Shown one piece after another: positions 1 to 5,392 of a stretch of DNA of 7,166 nucleotides. The position numbers and the translations under genes are program-made. This DNA comes from an uncultured Lachnospiraceae bacterium (GTDB taxonomy: Bacteria; Bacillota_A; Clostridia; Lachnospirales; Lachnospiraceae): NCBI GenBank assembly GCA_910588595.1, contig CAJUQU010000206.1:1-7166 (forward strand), written 5' to 3'. Below the pieces are notes generated by a model, which had not been told where the DNA came from, did no database searches, and saw only the letters and a list, made by a program, of their open reading frames with translations. Within the stretch, counting starts at the first letter, position 1. Each line of letters starts with the position of its first letter.

Positions 1-770
1 GAACGTCTTGCCACATCACCCATGGTGAACATGCCGTGTTCTGCCAGTTTTTTGGCATATCCGCGGCCCACTCTCCAGAAGTCAGTGATCGGCTGGTGGT
101 CCCATAAAAGCCTCCGGTATCCCATTTCGTCGAGCTCTGCGATCCGCACTCCGTTTTTGTCCGGCTCGACATGTTTCGCCACGATGTCCATTGCGATCTT
201 GCACAGATACAGGTTTGTCCCTATGCCGGCAGTGGCAGTGATACCTGTGTTTGACAGGACCTCCTGCATTATTTTTGCAGCCAGCTCCCGTGCGGTGAGG
301 CCATAGGTTTTGAGATACCCGGAAACATCCATAAATACCTCATCGATGGAATATACATGGATATCTTCCGGCGCGATATATCTGAGATATATCTCATAGA
401 TTTTTGTGCTGTATTTCATGTAATGTGCCATACGGGGCGGGGCGATGATATAGGATAGTGCAAGTTCCGGGTGCTGCTGCAGCTCCCCTGAAAGATAGGA
501 TTCGCCCTGAAACCGGCGGTCCGGCGCGTGGATGCGCCGTAGGTTGTTTGTTTCTTTAACTTTTTGGACGACCTCGAACAGTCTCGCACGCCCAGGTATG
601 CCGAGGGCTTTTAGGGACGGAGAGACGGCAAGGCAGATCGTTTTTTCGGTCCTGGCAGCATCGGCAACCACAAGATTGGTATCCATGGGATCAAGTTGTC
701 TTTCCACACATTCAACAGAGGCATAGAAAGATTTCAGGTCTACCGCGATGTAGGTGTGATCATTATCCAA
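1..770 (-). CDS. Y-family translesion DNA polymerase (UmuC/UvrX-like), 3' end missing
   Basis: Error-prone DNA polymerase that copies past damaged template bases. About 256 codons are visible and the gene runs off the left edge, so the C-terminal thumb end and little-finger domain are missing. The start is a TTG at 770-768 reading MDNDHTYIAVDLKSFYASVE; no in-frame ATG fits and a perfect AGGAGG lies 11 bases upstream. The catalytic aspartate is D11 in DLKSFYASVE, with Y16 at the steric-gate position. The second acidic pair is D143-E144 in YSIDEVF. A GIGTNLYLCKIAMDIVAKH palm segment and a helix-hairpin-helix-like WRVGRGYAKKLAEHGMFTMG follow. The segment after the first motif (VVADAARTEKTICLAVSPSL) differs from classical DinB and recalls the UvrX/UmuC-like group of Firmicutes; that subfamily is from memory. 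Transcribed divergently from infC. No convincing LexA box was found upstream. Confidence 0.9.
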   Translation of the reverse strand, partial: MDNDHTYIAVDLKSFYASVECVERQLDPMDTNLVVADAARTEKTICLAVSPSLKALGIPGRARLFEVVQKVKETNNLRRIHAPDRRFQGESYLSGELQQHPELALSYIIAPPRMAHYMKYSTKIYEIYLRYIAPEDIHVYSIDEVFMDVSGYLKTYGLTARELAAKIMQEVLSNTGITATAGIGTNLYLCKIAMDIVAKHVEPDKNGVRIAELDEMGYRRLLWDHQPITDFWRVGRGYAKKLAEHGMFTMGDVARR

Positions 771-781
771 AGTTTTATTTA

Positions 782-787
782 CCTCCT
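782..787 (-). promoter_or_regulatory. Shine-Dalgarno site of the Y-family polymerase
   Basis: Reads AGGAGG on the minus strand, followed by an 11-base spacer to TTG at 770. It decides the start: the only nearby ATG (within GGATAATGATC) is in another frame that closes quickly, while the TTG frame reads straight into the conserved AVDLKSFYASVE motif. Confidence 0.8.
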
Positions 788-816
788 GGTAGATGCATTT
801 TATCAGTAATTTTATT

Positions 817-822
817 ATCATA
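817..822 (-). promoter_or_regulatory. Possible -10 element for the Y-family polymerase
   Basis: TATGAT on the minus strand, about 30 bases upstream of the ribosome binding site, a sensible place for a short leader. The bases 17-18 positions upstream (AGATTA or AAGATT) are a poor -35, so this is only a candidate. If it is correct, the promoter is weak or activator-dependent. Confidence 0.3.
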
Positions 823-924
823 TCCTGTTTTGATGATTTTAATCTTACCATAATCAGAGCGGTGCTGCCAGAGCGAGTATGAAAATGTTCTCAAAGTTCT
901 GCATCTAAAAATCAAAAGTTTTGG

Positions 925-953
925 TTGACAGGGGATGGATTCTGTGTTAATGT
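925..953 (+). promoter_or_regulatory. Candidate promoter for the infC-rpmI-rplT operon
   Basis: A perfect TTGACA -35 box sits at 925-930. With the ideal 17-base spacer the -10 would be TAATGT (948-953), a weak match. Alternatives are GTTAAT at 946-951 (15-base spacer) and TGTAAT at 951-956 (20-base spacer). Initiation near 960 would give a leader of roughly 270 bases before infC, in keeping with the long regulated leaders known for this operon in Firmicutes. The -35 is clear; the -10 choice is uncertain. Confidence 0.45.
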
Positions 954-991
954 AATAATGTTTGAGGCAGCTCAGACAAGTACATGCAAGC

Positions 992-1033
992 AGAGTATCC
1001 ACTCTCACCCTATGGCGATCGTGCTTATAGGTG
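992..1033 (+). other. Two small tandem hairpins in the infC leader
   Basis: AGAGT (992-996) pairs with ACTCT (1001-1005) over a 4-base loop. Directly after it, CACCCTAT (1006-1013) pairs with ATAGGTG (1027-1033) with one bulged C. They lie between the candidate promoter and the terminator-containing part of the leader. Pairing is seen in the sequence; any function is unknown and the stems are short enough to be partly chance. Confidence 0.35.
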
Positions 1034-1067
1034 TTCAGATTTTTGATTTCATTCTAGTATGTCTTTT

Positions 1068-1180
1068 GTGTGCATAGATTGGGCAAAAAAGAAATGAGGT
1101 GGATAATGCTGTTATTATCCATTTTTTTTTATGCACACGGGCACCCAGAGGAAGAATGTCAGCAAAAGCTGACGGGTGCC
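1068..1180 (+). promoter_or_regulatory. Structured infC operon leader RNA (L20-leader candidate)
   Basis: Three nested or adjacent elements are visible. A long-range perfect 9-bp stem joins GTGTGCATA (1068-1076) to TATGCACAC (1130-1138). It encloses a terminator-like hairpin (1100-1130). Immediately after comes a strong hairpin: GGCACCC (1140-1146) with GGGTGCC (1174-1180), and inner GTCAGC (1158-1163) with GCTGAC (1168-1173) around an AAAA loop. The two helices are separated by an 11-base one-sided bulge, AGAGGAAGAAT. In Firmicutes the infC-rpmI-rplT operon is known to be repressed by L20 binding a leader that mimics its 23S rRNA site and controls premature termination. Position, size and terminator fit this, but I cannot align it to the known family, so the identity is inferred. 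Confidence 0.6.
1100..1130 (+). terminator. Intrinsic terminator (attenuator) in the infC leader
   Basis: TGGATAAT (1100-1107) pairs perfectly with ATTATCCA (1114-1121) over a 6-base loop, followed at once by nine Ts (1122-1130). The stem is AU-rich and only moderately stable, as expected for a conditional terminator. An A-rich stretch upstream (1085-1094) could pair in part with the T run, so it might also work on the opposite strand. It lies about 100 bases before infC and inside the 9-bp stem at 1068-1076/1130-1138. Confidence 0.65.
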
Positions 1181-1215
1181 GGCGCGCGTATATATTTTCT
1201 TATGATTTAATTTAT

Positions 1216-1220
1216 GGAGG
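1216..1220 (+). promoter_or_regulatory. Shine-Dalgarno site that selects the ATT start of infC
   Basis: GGAGG lies 9 bases before ATT at 1230, ideal spacing, but 21 bases before the first ATG at 1242, which is too far for normal initiation. No other purine-rich site lies between. Confidence 0.8.
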
Positions 1221-1229
1221 TGTAAGGTT

Positions 1230-1736
1230 ATTAGCGATTTAATGATTAACGAACAAATTAGGGACAGAGAGGTGCGAGTGATCGGTGAGGATGGTGAGCA
1301 GCTTGGAGTCATGTCCTCCAGGGAAGCCATGAGACTGGCGGAGGAGGCAGGACTCGATCTTGTGAAGATAGCACCCACGGCAAAGCCACCTGTGTGTAAG
1401 ATTGTTGATTATGGTAAGTTCAAGTATGAACAGACAAGAAAAGAGAAGGAAGCCAGGAAAAAGCAAAAGGTAATCGACGTAAAAGAGATTCGTTTGTCTC
1501 CCAATATCGACACTAATGACTTGAACACGAAGGTAAATGCTGCCCGCAAATTCCTTTCCAAGGGTGATAAGGTGAAGGTCACACTGCGTTTCAGGGGGCG
1601 CGAGATGGCTCATATGCAGAACAGCAGACACATTCTTGTGGATTTTGGTGAGAGCCTGAGTGATATCGCCGTGGTGGAAAAGGAGCCCAAAGTAGAGGGC
1701 AGGAGTATGACAATGTTTTTAGCTGAAAAACGATAA
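1230..1736 (+). CDS. infC: Translation initiation factor IF-3, ATT start codon
   Basis: Binds the 30S subunit, blocks premature 50S joining and monitors start-codon and initiator-tRNA pairing. With the ATT start the protein is 168 residues, beginning (M)SDLMINEQIRDREVRVIGED. The N-terminal domain covers roughly residues 5-80 and includes the family signature CKIVDYGKFKYE. A Lys/Glu-rich linker (EQTRKEKEARKKQK) leads to the C-terminal domain with VKEIRLSPNID, LRFRGREMAHMQ and the closing KVEGRSMTMFLAEK. Length and both domains are typical. Starting at ATG 1242 would remove four residues and leave a badly spaced ribosome binding site. Non-AUG starts are a known hallmark of infC, letting IF3 repress its own translation. 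First gene of the operon; rpmI follows after 65 bases. Confidence 0.95.
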   Translation: MSDLMINEQIRDREVRVIGEDGEQLGVMSSREAMRLAEEAGLDLVKIAPTAKPPVCKIVDYGKFKYEQTRKEKEARKKQKVIDVKEIRLSPNIDTNDLNTKVNAARKFLSKGDKVKVTLRFRGREMAHMQNSRHILVDFGESLSDIAVVEKEPKVEGRSMTMFLAEKR

Positions 1737-1757
1737 ACGGATCAGGGATCCGCTTAT
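1733..1757 (+). other. Intercistronic hairpin between infC and rpmI
   Basis: CGGATC (1738-1743) pairs with GATCCG (1747-1752) over a 3-base AGG loop, extended across one A/C mismatch by ATAA (1733-1736) with TTAT (1754-1757). It overlaps the infC stop codon and lacks a T run, so it is not a terminator. It may mark an mRNA processing or stability site; that is inference. Confidence 0.5.
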
Positions 1758-1801
1758 GACAGTTAAAAGATAAAAGATTATGAGTTTAGGAGGAAATAGT
1801 T

Positions 1802-1999
1802 ATGCCAAAAATGAAAACCAGCAAAGCAGCTGCAAAGCGCTTTAAAGTGACAGGAACGGGTAAGTTAAAGAGAGCAAAAGCTTATAAGAGCCATATCTTG
1901 ACAAAGAAGACCACAAAGAGAAAGAGAAATCTCAGAAAGGCTGCGATCACAGACAAGACGAATGTTAAGAATATGAAGAAGATTTTGCCGTACTTATAA
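1802..1999 (+). CDS. rpmI: 50S ribosomal protein L35
   Basis: Small basic protein of the large ribosomal subunit, 65 residues, the normal length for L35. It shows the family's N-terminal MPKMKTSKAAAKRFKVTGTG followed by GKLKRAKAYKSHILTKK and a Lys/Arg-rich tail with RKRNLRKAA. Initiation is from ATG at 1802, with AGGAGG at 1788-1793 and an 8-base spacer. It is the middle gene of the infC-rpmI-rplT operon, 65 bases after infC and 72 bases before rplT, and is expected to be co-transcribed with both. Nothing in the sequence looks broken or unusual. Confidence 0.97.
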   Translation: MPKMKTSKAAAKRFKVTGTGKLKRAKAYKSHILTKKTTKRKRNLRKAAITDKTNVKNMKKILPYL

Positions 2000-2071
2000 G
2001 CTGTAGGACGGTAGGGGCTGCAATTCTTTTATGGGATTCCCAAGGTGATTATTTGTTAGGAGGATAAGAAA

Positions 2072-2425
2072 ATGGCAAGAATTAAAGGCGGTTTAAACGC
2101 AAAGAAGAAACATAACAGAACATTGAAGCTTGCAAAAGGTTACAGGGGAGCAAGATCAAAGCAGTACAGAGTGGCAAAACAGTCCGTTATGAGAGCACTG
2201 GCTTCCTCATATGCTGGCAGAAAAGAGAGAAAGCGTCAGTTCAGACAGCTCTGGATCGCGCGTATCAATGCTGCTGCCAGAATGAACGGTTTATCATATA
2301 GCAAGATGATGCATGGATTGAAGGTTGCCGGAATCGATATCAACAGGAAGATGCTCGCAGAGATGGCAGTCAATGATGCAGAAGGATTTAAGACGCTTGC
2401 AGAGCTTGCAAAGAAGAGTGCATGA
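2072..2425 (+). CDS. rplT: 50S ribosomal protein L20
   Basis: Binds 23S rRNA early in large-subunit assembly and is the known feedback repressor of this operon in bacteria. The 117 residues match the usual length. The basic, extended N-terminal arm (MARIKGGLNAKKKHNRTLKL, then AKGYRGARSKQYRVAKQSV) enters rRNA. The globular C-terminal half contains RKRQFRQLWIARINAAAR and GLSYSKMMHGLKVAGIDINRKMLAEMA, the part used for RNA recognition in repression. The ATG at 2072 follows AGGAGG (2058-2063) by 8 bases. Last gene of the translation operon; a terminator-like hairpin lies 22 bases after its stop. Confidence 0.97.
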   Translation: MARIKGGLNAKKKHNRTLKLAKGYRGARSKQYRVAKQSVMRALASSYAGRKERKRQFRQLWIARINAAARMNGLSYSKMMHGLKVAGIDINRKMLAEMAVNDAEGFKTLAELAKKSA

Positions 2426-2447
2426 TTGGTTAAATACATGATACCAT

Positions 2448-2501
2448 AAGGAGGGATATCATCATGGAAAAATATTTCATGATGGTATCCTTTCCTTATT
2501 T
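2448..2501 (+). terminator. Terminator-like hairpin after rplT that also covers a ribosome binding site
   Basis: A 13-bp stem with one G-U pair joins 2454-2466 (GGATATCATCATG) to 2478-2490 (CATGATGGTATCC). It extends down through AAGG (2448-2451) with CCTT (2494-2497), with a bulged T. The following tract, TTTCCTTATTT (2491-2501), is T-rich but interrupted, so termination may be partial. The 5' arm contains AAGGAGGG, a consensus ribosome binding site for the small reading frame at 2464. A competing 8-bp helix, GATACCAT (2440-2447) with ATGGTATC (2482-2489), would free that site. Confidence 0.6.
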
Positions 2502-2532
2502 CAGATTTAAGGCGTTTAAGGGCAGTGTGTAA
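2464..2532 (+). CDS. Possible 22-residue peptide after rplT
   Basis: A short frame reading MEKYFMMVSFPYF, then a basic segment (RFKAFKGSV). It has AAGGAGGG at 2448-2455 and an 8-base spacer, as good a ribosome binding site as the operon's real genes have. It ends 19 bases before the ATG of the membrane protein downstream, so it could be a leader peptide or a translational coupling device. Against it: the site and start codon fall within the stem of a terminator-like hairpin, and 22 codons can arise by chance. No known family recognised. Confidence 0.3.
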   Translation: MEKYFMMVSFPYFRFKAFKGSV

Positions 2533-2540
2533 ACAGTGGG

Positions 2541-2546
2541 GGAGGT
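2541..2546 (+). promoter_or_regulatory. Shine-Dalgarno site setting the start of the membrane protein
   Basis: GGAGGT, five bases before ATG 2552. It excludes the longer reading from ATG 2525, which has no purine-rich site in front of it and would add nine polar residues (MCKQWGRYD) before the first membrane segment. Confidence 0.7.
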
Positions 2547-2551
2547 ATGAT

Positions 2552-3742
2552 ATGATTTATGAAATGATCGTAACGATATTTAGGCAAATGTCTGTATTGA
2601 TGATCTTGGCACTTCCGATTATACTGATCGCTGCAGATATTATATTTGCGGTGAAAAAGAAAAAGTATCTCGTGTTTGAACTGGCTGCGTTCAGTGTAGG
2701 CGGGTGTTACATGATACTTGCATATGGGATGTGGGATCTGCCATCATATGATAAGCCGATCAATATATATGGAACGGAATCAGCACATGCACCGCTAAAT
2801 CTGGAGTACAGTGCAGCAGTGTTGTTGTTTGCGCTGCTGGGTCTGGCAAGTTATATGGCGCTAAAGTTCCGCAAAAAGAAGTTTCCGCCGTTGGCGGAGG
2901 TCATTTTACTCGGTGGAATGTATGTGGGAATGCTGCTCTGTGTTGTGTTTTTGTACCAGCTGGTCATGGGTGTCCACCCACAACCGTCTGACATGAGTGC
3001 ACTTGCCGGGGTGATGGATGAGGAGTTCCTGAAAGATTGGAAAGTGTCCCTGAATGAGTTGGATTACTTCATTATACTGTGTCTGTGTGTTGTGCCTGTA
3101 CTGTTTCTGGTTCATTGTATCTGTCTGATGATCACAATGCTGAGGGAGCAGGCGCAGGAGCAGAGCGTCAGAAACTACGACAAGCCGCTGATAGACCACA
3201 TAAACAAGATATTTGTAACCTGTATGGGAAAGTATCTGCTGGCAGTTTTTGCCATGCTGCCGCTGCTGGCGGTGCTCTCTGTGGTTTTGATATTGTTTGG
3301 GCAGCAGCCTGACAGTATTATACTTGCATTTACAGAGACAAGCGACTGGATCCTGTCAAAGGAGATCTCGCCTCCGCCGGTCGCATACGATATGCACTAT
3401 CTGTGTACCGTGTCGCTGCGCGGGCACAGAAAACTGGTGAAGCCGCTGCGCTACGGGATGCGGCGAAACGAAAAGATTGTTGTAAACCGCCAGCTTTGTG
3501 TCGCCAATGCTTTTGAGCAGATGATTCAGGAGCGCACCCCGAAGTTTCACCGTGCGGTGCGGGCATTTTATGACAATTGCGGATATCCGATATCGAGGCA
3601 CATCCGCACTGCATTTGCGGCGGATGTTGTCTATATTCTGATGAAACCGTTGGAGTGGATATTTGTCATCGCGCTATATCTAATAGAGGAGAAGCCGGAG
3701 GATAAAATAGCAAGTCAGTATCTGCCGCTAAAAACTTTATAA
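2552..3742 (+). CDS. Polytopic membrane protein of unknown function (DUF6688-like)
   Basis: 396 residues from ATG 2552. Hydrophobic segments at about 15-34, 40-61, 86-105, 116-138, 172-197 and 226-250 suggest six membrane spans, with a further hydrophobic stretch near 356-378. The best conserved-looking part is the region after the sixth span (about 251-355), with SDWILSKEISPP, YLCTVSLRGHRKLVKPLRYG, VNRQLCVANAFEQMIQE and FHRAVRAFYDNCGYPISRH. This Cys/His/Arg/Asn-rich block, closed by MKPLEWIF, recalls from memory the Firmicute family named DUF6688; I cannot confirm it here. No signal peptide, ATP-binding motif or recognisable enzyme motif was seen. It follows the rplT terminator and a possible small peptide; pepD begins 131 bases after its end. 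Function unknown. Confidence 0.85.
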   Translation: MIYEMIVTIFRQMSVLMILALPIILIAADIIFAVKKKKYLVFELAAFSVGGCYMILAYGMWDLPSYDKPINIYGTESAHAPLNLEYSAAVLLFALLGLASYMALKFRKKKFPPLAEVILLGGMYVGMLLCVVFLYQLVMGVHPQPSDMSALAGVMDEEFLKDWKVSLNELDYFIILCLCVVPVLFLVHCICLMITMLREQAQEQSVRNYDKPLIDHINKIFVTCMGKYLLAVFAMLPLLAVLSVVLILFGQQPDSIILAFTETSDWILSKEISPPPVAYDMHYLCTVSLRGHRKLVKPLRYGMRRNEKIVVNRQLCVANAFEQMIQERTPKFHRAVRAFYDNCGYPISRHIRTAFAADVVYILMKPLEWIFVIALYLIEEKPEDKIASQYLPLKTL

Positions 3743-3873
3743 ATAATGTGACAGGTGCGTTTACCATCTTTCAATTGTCTGATATATTAAATAGGAATGG
3801 ATCGTTCATAATTCAGGCATATTATGATTGTGATATATGACAAGGATCTACAAGATGAAAGTGAGGTAAAAGT

Positions 3874-5322
3874 ATGAGGGTATTAGAGAATTTAGAGCCA
3901 AAGAAAGTGTTTTATTATTTTGAGGAGATATGCAGTATACCACACGGTTCGGGGAACCTTGACGGAATAAGCAGTTATCTTGCCCGTTTTGCCCAAGACA
4001 GGGGATTGTTCCATGTGAGGGATGCGAGCAACAATGTGATCATCGTAAAGGAGGCGTCAGCCGGTTATGAGTCTGTTCCGCCCATTATCCTGCAGGGACA
4101 CATGGATATGGTCGCAGTGAAAAAAAATGACTGTGATATCGATCTGGAAAAGGATCCGCTCCGGTTGAAAGTGGAGGGTGATCTCATCCGTGCTGAGGGA
4201 ACAAGCCTTGGCGGAGATGACGGTATCGCAGTGGCATACATTCTAGCGATCCTCGATTCGGAGGATATCATGCACCCGCGCATTGAAGCGGTCCTCACAA
4301 CAGACGAGGAAGTTGGAATGGAGGGCGCTACGGCGATCGACCTGTCCATGCTCCGCGCAAAGAGAATGCTGAATATTGATTCGGAGGAAGAGGGGATCCT
4401 TCTGACGAGCTGTGCAGGCGGTATGAGAACCGATTGCCACATACCGGTCACGAGAGAAACAGATCAGGGGGGCATATTCCTAAAGGTTTCCGTGGGCGGG
4501 CTTTTAGGGGGACATTCGGGCACGGAAATCGACAAAGAACATTCAAATGCCATCAAACTGCTGGGGATCACATTGCAGCAGGTCCATAGCAGGATCCCGT
4601 TCAGGCTGGCGGATATCAATGGCGGCGAGAAAGACAATGCGATCCCGCGCGAGGCATCTGCCGTAGTCTGTATTGCAAAAGATAATAGGAATGACTTTAT
4701 TGAGGAATTGAAAAGGATCGAAACAGAAGAAAAGAACGAAAAGAAGTCGAAGGAAAAGCATCTGTGTATAAAAGCGGAGGAGGCAGAGTGCAGTGCAGAA
4801 TCGGTAATGGACAATAATAGTACAGATAGAGTGCTGGCCTTTTTGGTATTGCTTCCAAATGGAGTGCAGGCGATGAGTGCAGACATCGAAGGACTGGTAG
4901 AAACATCCCTGAATGTCGGCATATTGCGAACCTGTGACAGTGAAGTGATCGCAAGCAGTGCCATCAGGAGTGCGATCGAGACGGCAAAGCATAAAGTAAA
5001 CCTGCAGCTGCAAACGTTGACGAAAACTTTTGGCGGGTACACAGAAACACACGGGGAGTATCCCGGATGGCAGTTTGACCCTGAGTCCAAATTAAGGTCT
5101 GACATGGTAAGGATATACAGGGAGCTGTTTGGAAAGGAAGTGAGGGTGGAGGCGCTTCATGCCGGACTTGAATGCGGCATCATGATATCAAAGATCCCAG
5201 GGCTTGACTGTGTATCCTTTGGTCCTGATATTTTTGATATCCACACGACAGAAGAGCGTCTGAGTATTTCTTCGACGGCAAGGATGTGGGATTATCTGTT
5301 GGAAATACTCAAAAGCCGCTGA
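3874..5322 (+). CDS. pepD: Aminoacyl-histidine (Xaa-His) dipeptidase, M20 family
   Basis: Cytosolic di-zinc metallopeptidase that splits dipeptides, classically Xaa-His such as carnosine. The protein has 482 residues, normal for PepD. All expected metal and catalytic residues are visible: H76 and D78 in GHMDMV, D115 in GGDDGIAVAY, E145 (general base) and E146 in TTDEEVGMEGA, D169 in NIDSEEEG, and H457 in FDIHTTEERLS. The GGHSG motif (212-216) belongs to the lid/dimerisation domain inserted between the two catalytic halves. Residues 275-310 form a very charged Lys/Glu-rich stretch. The ATG at 3874 follows GAGGT (3863-3867). No strong promoter or terminator is obvious on either side, though the 131-base upstream gap allows for its own promoter. 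Confidence 0.95.
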   Translation: MRVLENLEPKKVFYYFEEICSIPHGSGNLDGISSYLARFAQDRGLFHVRDASNNVIIVKEASAGYESVPPIILQGHMDMVAVKKNDCDIDLEKDPLRLKVEGDLIRAEGTSLGGDDGIAVAYILAILDSEDIMHPRIEAVLTTDEEVGMEGATAIDLSMLRAKRMLNIDSEEEGILLTSCAGGMRTDCHIPVTRETDQGGIFLKVSVGGLLGGHSGTEIDKEHSNAIKLLGITLQQVHSRIPFRLADINGGEKDNAIPREASAVVCIAKDNRNDFIEELKRIETEEKNEKKSKEKHLCIKAEEAECSAESVMDNNSTDRVLAFLVLLPNGVQAMSADIEGLVETSLNVGILRTCDSEVIASSAIRSAIETAKHKVNLQLQTLTKTFGGYTETHGEYPGWQFDPESKLRSDMVRIYRELFGKEVRVEALHAGLECGIMISKIPGLDCVSFGPDIFDIHTTEERLSISSTARMWDYLLEILKSR

Positions 5323-5342
5323 TGACAGGAGTTTGTTGCTTA

Positions 5343-5374
5343 TTATTTCCGAACAGTACTCTGGGCGGAAATAA
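5343..5374 (+). other. Hairpin between pepD and hflK
   Basis: TTATTTCCG (5343-5351) pairs perfectly with CGGAAATAA (5366-5374). An inner CAG/CTG (5354-5356/5361-5363) is separated by a symmetric AA/GG loop. There is no T run after it, so it is not an ordinary terminator. It ends six bases before the hflK ribosome binding site and could affect RNA stability or hflK translation. Confidence 0.5.
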
Positions 5375-5392
5375 GGACTAGGAGAAAACGAT

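Noticed and set aside
22..726. Plus-strand frames over the first 730 bases
   Set aside because: They are antisense to the Y-family polymerase, whose minus-strand frame carries all the conserved motifs.
881..905. Possible LexA half-sites (minus-strand GAACTTTGAGAAC, GAACATTTTC)
   Set aside because: Two direct GAAC half-sites occur, but neither has a GTTC partner four bases away, so they do not make a palindromic SOS box.
775..1008. 77-codon minus-strand frame in the intergenic region
   Set aside because: Cys-rich, low-quality sequence with no domain and no convincing ribosome binding site. It overlaps the infC promoter and leader and the polymerase's own upstream region.
2029..2046. Short inverted repeat TGGGATTCCCA between rpmI and rplT
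   Set aside because: Only four base pairs; too short to support as a structural element.
2525..2551. Longer start for the membrane protein at ATG 2525
   Set aside because: No ribosome binding site in front of it, while ATG 2552 has GGAGGT at a workable distance.
3798..3828. Possible promoter before pepD (TATTAT or TATGAT near 3820-3828)
   Set aside because: The -10-like bases lie in AT-rich sequence and the -35 candidates (TGGATC, ATGGAT, GATCGT) are poor matches, so it is not listed as a feature.
4065..5105. Several long minus-strand frames inside pepD (up to 213 codons)
   Set aside because: Shadows of a gene with a complete set of catalytic residues; Ser/Cys-rich composition and no motifs of their own.
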